Shown one piece after another: positions 16,615 to 24,481 of a stretch of DNA of 64,000 nucleotides (its first letter is position 1; every line of letters begins with the position of its first letter). Under the pieces are notes generated by a model. The model was given only the letters and a program-made list of their open reading frames with translations. It had not been told where the DNA came from and made no database searches. The stretch covers positions 10,567,501 through 10,631,500 of the forward strand of contig NZ_SAUN01000001.1 of the NCBI RefSeq assembly GCF_004011505.1. The letters are read 5' to 3'. The position numbers and the translations under genes are program-made. This DNA comes from Nonomuraea polychroma (lineage in GTDB: Bacteria > Actinomycetota > Actinomycetes > Streptosporangiales > Streptosporangiaceae).

Positions 16615-18105
16615 ATGACGGAACTTGACCCCAGGCTGCGGGCGGTCACCGACCTCATGGTGGCCGAGGCACGCGAGGGCGGCGGCAGGCACGAATACGA
16701 CGGCCGGATCCAGGACCTGTCGCCCGACGGCGTACGGGCCGGGCTGGCGCGGCTCGGCGAGGGGGCCGCACCGGCCGACCCGCATGACGCCGAGCATGTG
16801 AAGGTGTTCGAGGAGAGCCTGCGTTACCAGTTCGGGGAGTTGCAGCTGCACCGCAAGAACCCGATGGCGCACCTGTCGAACCTGGACCTCGCCTGCTACG
16901 ACCGCGACTACGGCCCGGAGGAGGAGCGCGCCGCGGCGAAGGCGGCCCACCTCGCGCTCTGGCCGGACGCCGTGGACGGGGCGATCGCCTCGCTCGACCA
17001 GTTGAGCGCGCCGGTTGCGAAGTCCCTGATGGGCGCCGCCAGAGGGCTGGCGGCCGGGGTCGAGGAAGAGGCCGCGCTGGCGGCTCACGCCAGGCTCGTC
17101 GCCCACCTGGAGCGCGCCGCGGCCGAGGGCGACCCCGACGCCGCGCTCGGCGGCGAGGCGCTGGCCAGGCTCATGGGCACGGCCGAGGGCCTGCCGGTGG
17201 ACCTCGGCCGGCTGGCCGAGCGGGCCGACGCCGAGCGGGACCGGCTCATGGGACTGCTCGGCGAGTCCTGTGCGCGGCTGGGGCGTTCGGGACCGCCGCT
17301 GGACGTCGTACGAGAGCTGGTCAGGGACCACCCCGACGCGAACGGCGTGATCGAGGCGGCCAGGGTGGGCACCGAGAAGGCCATCGCGTTCACCCGCGAG
17401 AAGGACCTCGTGCCCTACCACGACGGGGAGTGCCTGGTCGGGCTCGCGCCCGAGTCGCGCCGCTGGGCCATGGCGATGATGGCCTGGAACTCGCCCGGCG
17501 AGCCCGAGGGCCCGTCCTGGTACTACATCACGCCGCCCGACCCCTCCTGGCCCGCGCGGGACCAGGAGGAATGGCTGGAGGTCTTCAGCCACACGACGCT
17601 GCCGGCGATCAACGTGCACGAGGTGGCGCCGGGGCACTTCTCGCATGCCCGCGCGTTGCGCCGGGCGCCGTCGGAGGTGCGGCGGCTGCTGCAGTCGATG
17701 TCGTTCATCGAGGGGTGGGCGCATTACGCCGAGGAGTTGTGCGTCGAGGAGGGGTTCGAGGCCGGCGATCCGCGCTTCGCGATCGGCGTGTGGGTGGAGG
17801 CGCTCATCCGTGTCACCCGGCTGGCCTGCGCGATCGGCGTGCACACCGGGCAGATGACGGTCGAGGAAGGCGCCAGGCGCTTCGAGTCGGACACGCACCT
17901 GGCAGGGCCTGCGGCGCTGTCGGAGGCCCGGCGGGCCACCTTCGACCCGACGTACGGCCGTTACACCTGGGGCAAGCTGCTCATCCTCGACCTGCGGGAG
18001 CGGGCGCGCACGGAGTGGGGGACGGGCTTCACCGTGCAGCGCTTCCACAAGGCGCTGCTCGATCTTGGCTCGCCGCCCCTGGGACTGATCGGCGCGATCC
18101 TGTAG
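16615..18105 (+). CDS. DUF885 family protein, zinc peptidase-like
   Basis: A 496-residue protein of the DUF885 family, distantly related to M32-type carboxypeptidases. It carries the HExxPGH motif as HEVAPGHFSH (about 334-343), followed by a downstream MSFIEGWAHYAEEL segment containing the third glutamate ligand. No signal peptide is visible, so a cytoplasmic location is expected. Peptide or dipeptide hydrolysis is family-level inference. The next gene starts 10 bp downstream in the same direction. Confidence 0.88.
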   Translation: MTELDPRLRAVTDLMVAEAREGGGRHEYDGRIQDLSPDGVRAGLARLGEGAAPADPHDAEHVKVFEESLRYQFGELQLHRKNPMAHLSNLDLACYDRDYGPEEERAAAKAAHLALWPDAVDGAIASLDQLSAPVAKSLMGAARGLAAGVEEEAALAAHARLVAHLERAAAEGDPDAALGGEALARLMGTAEGLPVDLGRLAERADAERDRLMGLLGESCARLGRSGPPLDVVRELVRDHPDANGVIEAARVGTEKAIAFTREKDLVPYHDGECLVGLAPESRRWAMAMMAWNSPGEPEGPSWYYITPPDPSWPARDQEEWLEVFSHTTLPAINVHEVAPGHFSHARALRRAPSEVRRLLQSMSFIEGWAHYAEELCVEEGFEAGDPRFAIGVWVEALIRVTRLACAIGVHTGQMTVEEGARRFESDTHLAGPAALSEARRATFDPTYGRYTWGKLLILDLRERARTEWGTGFTVQRFHKALLDLGSPPLGLIGAIL

Positions 18106-18115
18106 CGTCGATCGC

Positions 18116-18937
18116 GTGCGCGAGCTCGTTGGCAAGGTTGCGGTGGTGACGGGCGCGGCCAGCGGCATCGGCCGGGCCCTGGCGTTACGGTTCGCGGCCG
18201 AGGGCATGTCGCTGATGCTGGCCGACGTCGACCACGGCGGGCTGGCGGAGACTGCCGCGCTGGCCGGGGACGGCAAGGTGCTGACACAGATCACCGACGT
18301 CTCCGACGCCTCCGCCGTCGCCCACCTGGCCAACCGGTGCTTCGGCGAGCTCGGGGCCGTGCACGTGCTCTGCAACAACGCCGGCGTCTATCAGGGCGGC
18401 CACATGTGGACCCGCAGCGAGGAGGACTTCGCCTGGCTGCTGGGTGTGAACGTGTGGGGCGTGCTGCACGCGATCCGCGCGTTCGTGCCGCGCATGATCG
18501 AGCAGGACACCGAGGGGCACATCGTCAACACGGTGTCGGTGGCGGGATTGTTCGCCGCGCCCGGGTCAGGCGGCTACGCGCTCAGCAAACACGCCGCCCT
18601 GGCCGCCTCCCACGCGCTCGCCCAGGATCTGGCCGCCGCGGGCGCCAAACTCCGCGTGACCGCCCTCTGCCCGGGGGCGGTCAGGACGCGGATCGCCGAG
18701 TCGGCACGCGTGCGACCGCCCGGCCTGGTCAGCACCCCCACCAGGGACGAACTCGACGCGCTCCACCATGTCGGCAGGCACGCGGCGGACGGGATCGAGC
18801 CGTCCCAGGTGGCTGAGCTGGCCGTGGAGGCCATCCGCGAGGAGCGGTTCCTGGTGCTGACCGACCCCGAATACGCCGCCAGGCTGCGACTGCAGACCGA
18901 GACCCTGCTGACCGGGAACCTGCCGTCCTACCAGTGA
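18116..18937 (+). CDS. Short-chain dehydrogenase/reductase
   Basis: A 273-residue classical SDR with the NAD(P) motif TGAASGIGRA (about 11-20), the NNAG motif (about 84-87) and the active-site pair in YALSK with an upstream serine (NTVSVAG). It should oxidise or reduce a hydroxyl/keto substrate that cannot be named. It follows the DUF885 gene by 10 bp, so both may be cotranscribed. Start GTG 18116 is the only reasonable in-frame start before the Rossmann strand. It overlaps the convergent membrane-protein gene by 10 bp. Confidence 0.9.
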   Translation: MRELVGKVAVVTGAASGIGRALALRFAAEGMSLMLADVDHGGLAETAALAGDGKVLTQITDVSDASAVAHLANRCFGELGAVHVLCNNAGVYQGGHMWTRSEEDFAWLLGVNVWGVLHAIRAFVPRMIEQDTEGHIVNTVSVAGLFAAPGSGGYALSKHAALAASHALAQDLAAAGAKLRVTALCPGAVRTRIAESARVRPPGLVSTPTRDELDALHHVGRHAADGIEPSQVAELAVEAIREERFLVLTDPEYAARLRLQTETLLTGNLPSYQ

Positions 18938-19887
18938 CGCTCATGGGCGAGCACCCTGACCACGGTGCCGCTGCGCGGCTTGACGACCAGCCGGACCGCG
19001 TCACCCGGCAGCACGTCCTTGTAGACGCTCTGCTCCACGCGGAACGCCGTGGCCTTGTCGGAGCTGCCGTCGTGCAGCGCGATGTAGTAGTCGCGCCGCG
19101 ATCCGTGCTCGCCGTGCGACTCGACGTGGACCCACCGCTTGACGACGTGCCCGGTGACCTCCTGCCGCTTGGGAGCCTGCCCGGCGTTCTGGCGAGCTTC
19201 GGCCGGCTCGATCTCCACGCCGTGCCAGCCGCTGCCCGTGAAGATCCACTCCTGCTCGGGGTTGGGGGGCGCCGCCTCCGGCCCGGCGATCTCCCGGCCA
19301 CGCGCGGTCGCCAGGAATCCCCGCCCGCCCATGAGCAGGCTCATCCCCGCCACGAACGACACCATCGTCGCGATCCCGCCGGCCCACGACACCCCGGACC
19401 GGGAGACGGTGGCGTACCAGGGGACGACGAGCGCGGCCGCCAGAAGCAGTGGCACGATCATGGTGGGCCACCGCCGTCGCGCCAGACCGAGATCGATCGC
19501 ACACTGCCGGACCAATGGCATGAACTCGCGCTCCAGATCGGCGCCGTCGGGCATGAGCGCGATGACCGGCGCGTACGGTGCCCCTGCCATCCGGGCGGCC
19601 ACCCGTTCCAGCACCCATCGCTCGTACGGCAGCAGCGGCTCCCGGCGGAGTGGCGCCAACGAGAAACGGTCGCCCTCGACCGTCGCCCACCCGCGCCCGG
19701 CCAGCTCGAACAGCGCCGAATGGAACACCTCCTGTGCCCGCATGCCGCGCAGAAGCTCCACCACGGGCTGGGGCGCGTCCCGCGCAGGAGGCGACGTCGG
19801 CGGCCGCTCGCGGCTGGACACCTTGAAGGCGACGGCCAGCGCGGCGACCCACACGGCCCACGCGGTCACCGGCCAGACAAGATCCAT
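18928..19887 (-). CDS. Unknown membrane protein
   Basis: A 319-residue protein that I do not recognise. It has an N-terminal hydrophobic helix (about 5-22) and a cytoplasmic-looking segment with a winged-helix flavour (ELLRGMRAQEVFHSALFELAGRGW). Two adjacent transmembrane helices follow (about 143-190). A C-terminal beta-rich region ends with VRLVVKPRSGTVVRVLAH. This layout resembles membrane proteins with DUF2207/TIGR04222-like cores, which is weak inference. It is divergent from guaA. Confidence 0.7.
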   Translation of the reverse strand: MDLVWPVTAWAVWVAALAVAFKVSSRERPPTSPPARDAPQPVVELLRGMRAQEVFHSALFELAGRGWATVEGDRFSLAPLRREPLLPYERWVLERVAARMAGAPYAPVIALMPDGADLEREFMPLVRQCAIDLGLARRRWPTMIVPLLLAAALVVPWYATVSRSGVSWAGGIATMVSFVAGMSLLMGGRGFLATARGREIAGPEAAPPNPEQEWIFTGSGWHGVEIEPAEARQNAGQAPKRQEVTGHVVKRWVHVESHGEHGSRRDYYIALHDGSSDKATAFRVEQSVYKDVLPGDAVRLVVKPRSGTVVRVLAHERHW

Positions 19888-19984
19888 TGTTCTGTGTTAG
19901 CACGAGTCTCACCGGCAGGCCAGGCGCAATATGCGGGGCCGATAGACTGTGGGTACCGCATTTCGCCTTTGGGGGGTTCTCACG

Positions 19985-21532
19985 GTGTCTGAATTCGACA
20001 CAGTGCTGGTGGTCGACTTCGGCGCGCAATACGCGCAGCTCATCGCCAGGCGGGTGCGCGAGTGCCACGTCTACTCCGAGATCGTTCCGTCGACGATGAC
20101 TGTCGAGGAGATGATGGCCAAGAGACCTAAGGCGATCATCCTGTCCGGCGGTCCCTCCTCGGTCTACGCCGAGGGCGCACCGCCCGTCCCGCACGGGTTG
20201 TTCGAGACGGGCGTGCCGACGTTCGGCATCTGCTACGGCTTCCAGGCCATGGCACAGGCGCTCGGCGGCGAGGTGGCCCGCACGGGCGTCGCCGAATACG
20301 GCGGCACCGCGCTGGAGGTGCTCGACGAGGGCATCATCTTCGCCGGCCTGCCGGCCAGCCAGAAGGTGTGGATGTCGCACGGTGACAGCGTCGCGGCCGC
20401 GCCCGCGGGCTTCCGGGTGACCGCCTCGACGCGCGAGACCCCCGTCGCCGCCTTCGAGCACGCCGAGCGTGGCCTCTACGGCGTACAATTCCACCCCGAG
20501 GTCCTGCACTCCGAGCACGGCCAGGTGGTGCTCAAGCACTTCCTCGACGCGGCCGGTTGCCGCCCGACCTGGACGATGCTCAACATCGTCGAGGAGTCCG
20601 TCGAGACCGTACGCCGCCAGGTCGGCGACGGCCGCGCCATCTGCGCGCTGTCGGGCGGCGTGGACTCCGCGGTGGCCGCCGCGATCGTGCAGCGCGCCAT
20701 CGGCGATCGCCTCACCTGCGTCTTCGTCGACCACGGCCTGCTGCGCAAGGGCGAGGCCGAGCAGGTCGAACGCGACTTCGTGGCGGCCACCGGCGTCAAG
20801 CTGCGCGTGGTGGACGCCTCCGACCGCTTCCTCAAGGCGCTGGACGGCGTCACCGACCCCGAGGAGAAGCGCAAGATCATCGGCCGCGAGTTCATCCGCG
20901 TCTTCGAGGACGAGCAGCGCGCCATCATGGCCGACGGCCCCGTGGAGTTCCTGGTCCAGGGCACGCTCTACCCCGACGTGGTCGAGTCGGGCGGCGGCAC
21001 CGGCACCGCCAACATCAAGTCCCACCACAACGTCGGCGGCCTGCCGGAGGACCTTCAGTTCAAGCTGGTGGAGCCGCTGCGCGCGCTGTTCAAGGACGAG
21101 GTGCGCCGGGCGGGCGAGGAGCTCGGCCTGCCCGCCGCCATGGTCTGGCGCCAGCCGTTCCCCGGCCCCGGCCTCGGCATCCGCATCGTCGGCGAGGTGA
21201 CCCGCGAGCGCCTGGCCCTGCTGCGGGAGGCCGACGCGATCGCCCGCGAGGAGCTGTCGCGGGCCGGCCTCGACCGCCAGATCTGGCAGTGCCCGGTGGT
21301 GCTGCTGGCCGACGTGCGGTCGGTGGGCGTGCAGGGGGACGGGCGCACGTACGGCCACCCGGTGGTGCTGCGGCCCGTCACGTCGGAGGACGCGATGACG
21401 GCGGACTGGGCGCGGGTGCCGTACGACGTGTTGTCGCGGATCTCGACGCGGATCACCAACGAGGTCCGGGAGATCAACCGGGTCGTGGTGGACGTGACGA
21501 GCAAGCCCCCGGGCACCATCGAATGGGAGTGA
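19985..21532 (+). CDS. guaA: GMP synthase (glutamine-hydrolysing)
   Basis: A 515-residue two-domain enzyme converting XMP, ATP and glutamine to GMP. The class I glutamine amidotransferase domain has the nucleophile Cys83 in GICYGFQ and the GVQFHPE histidine. The ATP pyrophosphatase domain has the P-loop LSGGVDSAVA. The C-terminal dimerisation domain ends with the typical KPPGTIEWE. GTG 19985 was chosen because GGGGGG (19971-19976) is correctly spaced and the protein then begins at SEFDTVLVVDFGAQYAQL; the open frame extends 12 codons further upstream. Confidence 0.97.
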   Translation: MSEFDTVLVVDFGAQYAQLIARRVRECHVYSEIVPSTMTVEEMMAKRPKAIILSGGPSSVYAEGAPPVPHGLFETGVPTFGICYGFQAMAQALGGEVARTGVAEYGGTALEVLDEGIIFAGLPASQKVWMSHGDSVAAAPAGFRVTASTRETPVAAFEHAERGLYGVQFHPEVLHSEHGQVVLKHFLDAAGCRPTWTMLNIVEESVETVRRQVGDGRAICALSGGVDSAVAAAIVQRAIGDRLTCVFVDHGLLRKGEAEQVERDFVAATGVKLRVVDASDRFLKALDGVTDPEEKRKIIGREFIRVFEDEQRAIMADGPVEFLVQGTLYPDVVESGGGTGTANIKSHHNVGGLPEDLQFKLVEPLRALFKDEVRRAGEELGLPAAMVWRQPFPGPGLGIRIVGEVTRERLALLREADAIAREELSRAGLDRQIWQCPVVLLADVRSVGVQGDGRTYGHPVVLRPVTSEDAMTADWARVPYDVLSRISTRITNEVREINRVVVDVTSKPPGTIEWE

Positions 21533-21576
21533 TCTAGGCCACGCTCGCGCCTCTGGTTCCGGGCTGACCTTGTGGG

Positions 21577-21622
21577 CGCCGACGGCCGGACTCGCCATGA
21601 GGGCGATGTCCGGCCGTCGGCG
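21577..21622. terminator. Bidirectional hairpin between guaA and the DUF1996 gene
   Basis: CGCCGACGGCCGGAC (21577-21591) and GTCCGGCCGTCGGCG (21608-21622) form a perfect 15-bp stem. A second stem, TCGCC/GGCGA, sits inside it with a short loop. It lies 44 bp after the guaA stop and 22 bp after the stop of the convergent gene, so it can end both transcripts. There is no T-run, as is common in high-GC genomes. Confidence 0.85.
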
Positions 21623-21643
21623 TGTGTGCGTCTGTTCAGGTCG

Positions 21644-23305
21644 TCAGCACTCCTTGTCGCTGTTGATGCACTGGACGACCTTGTTCACGAGCTGCTCCGA
21701 CATCACGACGATGGCGCCGGCGTGGTCGGTGTTCGGGCTGTTCGCCTCGCTGGCGAGGCTGTCCACGGCGAACGGGACGTTCGTGCCCTCGGGCTCGGTG
21801 TTGGGGACGTCGTCGTACGTCAGGGTCAGGCGCAGTTGCGGCACGGCCTCCGTGCCGCTCGGGCAGGCGCCGTCCTCGTCGGGGAAGGCGAGGTTCGTGC
21901 GGTGGTCGGCGCTGTCGATGTTCTCGCCGTCCCAGCAGCTCGGCATGTCGAAGACGCGGACCAGGTCGCTGCCGGAGGGGCAGATCGGGTACTTGTCGGT
22001 CAGGCGGTCGGTGAAGCCCGTACAGGTCCATGTCGGGCGGGCTTCGGCGCCGCCGTTGGTCGCGGCTCTGGCGTCGCCGGCGAGCATCCTGAGGAACTGC
22101 GGCGGCGTGGTGACCTCCGACGTCGGGTTGCCGCGGTACTCCAGCCGCACCGACGACGGCTGTACGGCCGTGCCGGCGTTGTCCCCGTCCGTCTCGGCGG
22201 CGTCCGCCCCGAGTACGCGCAAGGTCGGCCAGAAGTAGGCCGATTGGTCGGCCTGGTTGCGGCAGGTGGTGTCCGCGTCGGCCAGGCTCTCGTTGGTGGA
22301 GAGGGCGTCGGCGGACATGTTCCCGACGTACTCGTACAGGGCCTGGGCTCCGTTGCTCACGCCCGGGGCCGTGATGAGGTTGTCGTTGTTGCTGCGGTCC
22401 TCACTGCTCGTGCCGCATCGGGACAGGAACGTGCCGGTCGAGCCGGTCTCGCTCGGCTCCGGTTGTTCGGAGGCCGGAACCTGCTGGATGTCGACGAAGT
22501 CGGCGGCCGACAGCTCTGCGCCTCCCTCGTTGCTGAGGGTGCAGGTGGCCAGGTTGTCGAGGCCGGTGGGGCGTTGGGCGGTGCGGCCGATGGCGATGGC
22601 GATGCGGTCGATGGTGGCGCCTCGTTTGGAGGCGAGAGGGCCGAGGATGGCGTTTCTGACGAAGTTGGGGCCTCCTTGCCCGATTGAGGTGGCGAGTCGG
22701 TTGTTGGCCTCTTGGATCTGCTTTTCGAGCAGGGCGAGGTTGCGGTCGACCTCGCCCTGGGCGGCGGCCGGGATTGGCGGGAGCTTGTCGGCCACGCTTG
22801 GGCAGACGATGCTCTGTCCTGTGCCCGGGTCGGGTGCCGTGGTGGTGGTCGGGGCGGGAGTGGACGTCGCGCCGTCGCCGGGTGGCGCCGGCGCCGTCGT
22901 GTCGCTGAGGGTGCAGGTGGCCAGGTTGTCGAGGCCGGTGGGGCGTTCGGCGGTGCGGCCGATGGCGATGGCGATGCGGTCGATGGTGGCGCCTCGTTTG
23001 GAGGCGAGGGGGCCCAGGATGGCGTTCTGCACGAAGTTGGGGCCTCCTTGGCCGACGGAGCGGGCCAGCCGGTCGTTGGCCTCCTGGAGCTGTTTGTCCA
23101 GGAGAGCGAGGTTGCGGTCGACCTCGGCCTGGGCGGCGGCCGGGATGTCGGGAAGTTTGTCTGCGACGCCTGGGCAGACGATGGTCTGTGCTGCGACCGT
23201 GCCGGCGTGCGCGAATGCCGGGGTGGCTGACAGGGCGAGCGCGATGCTCCCGCACAAGGCCCCTAACCACGGTCTGAATCGTCTTCCCCCCGATGGAATC
23301 CGCAT
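21644..23305 (-). CDS. Secreted DUF1996 protein with duplicated N-terminal module
   Basis: A 553-residue exported protein with a signal peptide (1 to about 32, ending ATPAFA). Two copies of a ~95-residue module follow (about 42-132 and 166-256), each running from IVCP-VADKLP-IPAAAQ to GLDNLATCTLS. The copies are separated by a Thr/Pro linker. The C-terminal half matches DUF1996: TSEVTTPPQFLRM, WTCTGF, MPSCWDGENIDSADHRTNL and LTLTYDDVP. DUF1996 proteins are secreted, often in fungi and actinomycetes, and of unknown function. Cysteine pairs in both halves suggest disulfides. It is divergent from the CHRD gene. Confidence 0.85.
   Translation of the reverse strand: MRIPSGGRRFRPWLGALCGSIALALSATPAFAHAGTVAAQTIVCPGVADKLPDIPAAAQAEVDRNLALLDKQLQEANDRLARSVGQGGPNFVQNAILGPLASKRGATIDRIAIAIGRTAERPTGLDNLATCTLSDTTAPAPPGDGATSTPAPTTTTAPDPGTGQSIVCPSVADKLPPIPAAAQGEVDRNLALLEKQIQEANNRLATSIGQGGPNFVRNAILGPLASKRGATIDRIAIAIGRTAQRPTGLDNLATCTLSNEGGAELSAADFVDIQQVPASEQPEPSETGSTGTFLSRCGTSSEDRSNNDNLITAPGVSNGAQALYEYVGNMSADALSTNESLADADTTCRNQADQSAYFWPTLRVLGADAAETDGDNAGTAVQPSSVRLEYRGNPTSEVTTPPQFLRMLAGDARAATNGGAEARPTWTCTGFTDRLTDKYPICPSGSDLVRVFDMPSCWDGENIDSADHRTNLAFPDEDGACPSGTEAVPQLRLTLTYDDVPNTEPEGTNVPFAVDSLASEANSPNTDHAGAIVVMSEQLVNKVVQCINSDKEC
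22532..22815 (-). repeat. Intragenic duplication, copy 2 (C-terminal copy)
   Basis: About 284 bp that recur at an offset of exactly 372 bp (124 codons) in 22904-23187. Identity is high even at third codon positions, for example through GCCGATGGCGATGGCGATGC, so the duplication is recent or kept homogeneous by gene conversion. It encodes the second module of the DUF1996 protein. Confidence 0.9.
22904..23187 (-). repeat. Intragenic duplication, copy 1 (N-terminal copy)
   Basis: Partner of 22532-22815, encoding the first module of the DUF1996 protein. Differences between the copies are mostly single substitutions, such as Gln for Arg before NAILGPLASK. Confidence 0.9.
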
Positions 23306-23435
23306 GCGACCCCTCCTTCCGGTGTCGGGATAGTCCGATCTTCGAGAGGTACGGGGCCGCGAACCGGAGGGTTCATCCGGCCGTGGCCGGGCTCGAATGC
23401 GTATTTGTCCACATTCGCGGATTGAACCCAGCGGA

Positions 23436-23462
23436 TGACGCGGGGCGTACCACCCTGCGTCA
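23436..23462. promoter_or_regulatory. Inverted repeat upstream of the CHRD gene
   Basis: TGACGCGGGG (23436-23445) and CCCTGCGTCA (23453-23462) form a ten-base-pair stem with one G-T wobble and a seven-base loop. It lies 50 bp before the ATG of the CHRD gene, within the 206-bp region between two divergent genes for secreted proteins. It may be an operator for a dimeric regulator or a leader hairpin. I see no T-run that would make it a terminator. Confidence 0.5.
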
Positions 23463-23511
23463 CCTCCGCTATAGGGGGCCTCACCCCTCGAGGCCTCTGA
23501 AAGGGTCGATC

Positions 23512-24417
23512 ATGACGAAGCGCATCCTCACCGTTCCCGGCCTAGCGCTCGCCACCGCGCTGATCAGCGCCTCCCTCAGCCCGGTCGCCGCCCAGGCCGA
23601 GTCGAACACCCCGATGTACTTCGCGGCGAAGCTCGTGGGCGACAACGAAGTGCCCGCACCGGGCATGAAGGTCGGTGACGGCAACGGCAGTGCGATCGCG
23701 GTGATCCGCATCCACGGCCAGCGAGTCGACTACGCCATCCGATGGCACAAGGTGGCCTCGCCGACCGGCTTCCATATTCACCGAGGCCACGCCGGCCAGA
23801 ACGGCGACGTCCGGATCCCGTTCTTCGGCCAGGCGCTGCCCGCCTCGCTCAGCGCTGTCAAGGGCACTGTCTACGTCAAGGACCTCGGACTGCTCAACAG
23901 GATCATGCACAACCCCCGGGGCTGGTACGCCAACCTGCACACCGGCGAGTTCCCCGGCGGCGCCGTACGCGCGCAACTGCACCGGATCCGGCCGGTGGTG
24001 CTCGAGTCCGTGCTGGCCGTCGGTAACCGGTCCACGCTCACCGCGGTGGCCGACGGTAGCCAAGAGGTGCCGGCGCCCGGCATGAAGGTGGGCGACCCCG
24101 ACGGACGCGCCGCCTGGCTCGTCTGGGTGAAGGGCACCCGGGTGCACTTCGCCGCCGCCTGGAACCGCGTCGCCGCACCGACCGCCGCCCACATCCACCG
24201 CGCGCCGAAGGGCAAGAACGGCCCGGTCGCGGTGCCGTTCTTCACGGCCGAGAAAGGACTGCCCGCCGGTGTCAACGGGCTGGCCGGCACGGCCACCGCT
24301 CCCGCCCAGGTCGCTACCCGCATCAAGAACAATCCCAAGAACTGGTACGCCAACCTGCACAACGCCGAGTTCCCGGGCGGTGCGGTCCGCGGCCAGCTCT
24401 ACAAGGGCGACTGGTAG
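23512..24417 (+). CDS. Secreted protein with two CHRD domains
   Basis: A 301-residue exported protein with a signal peptide (1 to about 29, ending AAQAES). Two CHRD (chordin-type) domains cover about 35-155 and 172-299. Each has a histidine motif (FHIHRGHAGQNG and AHIHRAPKGKNG) and ends in WYANLH-EFPGGAVR-QL. CHRD domains occur in chordin and in many bacterial secreted proteins; the biochemical role in bacteria is not settled. The start ATG 23512 has GAAAGGG upstream. The longer open frame lacks a signal peptide. Confidence 0.9.
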   Translation: MTKRILTVPGLALATALISASLSPVAAQAESNTPMYFAAKLVGDNEVPAPGMKVGDGNGSAIAVIRIHGQRVDYAIRWHKVASPTGFHIHRGHAGQNGDVRIPFFGQALPASLSAVKGTVYVKDLGLLNRIMHNPRGWYANLHTGEFPGGAVRAQLHRIRPVVLESVLAVGNRSTLTAVADGSQEVPAPGMKVGDPDGRAAWLVWVKGTRVHFAAAWNRVAAPTAAHIHRAPKGKNGPVAVPFFTAEKGLPAGVNGLAGTATAPAQVATRIKNNPKNWYANLHNAEFPGGAVRGQLYKGDW

Positions 24418-24481
24418 TGAGTGCGGGACGTCTCGCCGGCCGGGGTCGGCGAGGCGTCCCGGCGAGGCGAGGCCAGGCGAG

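Noticed and set aside
19001..21598. An 865-codon minus-strand open frame across guaA
   Set aside because: Antisense to guaA, with biased low-complexity composition and no recognisable domain.
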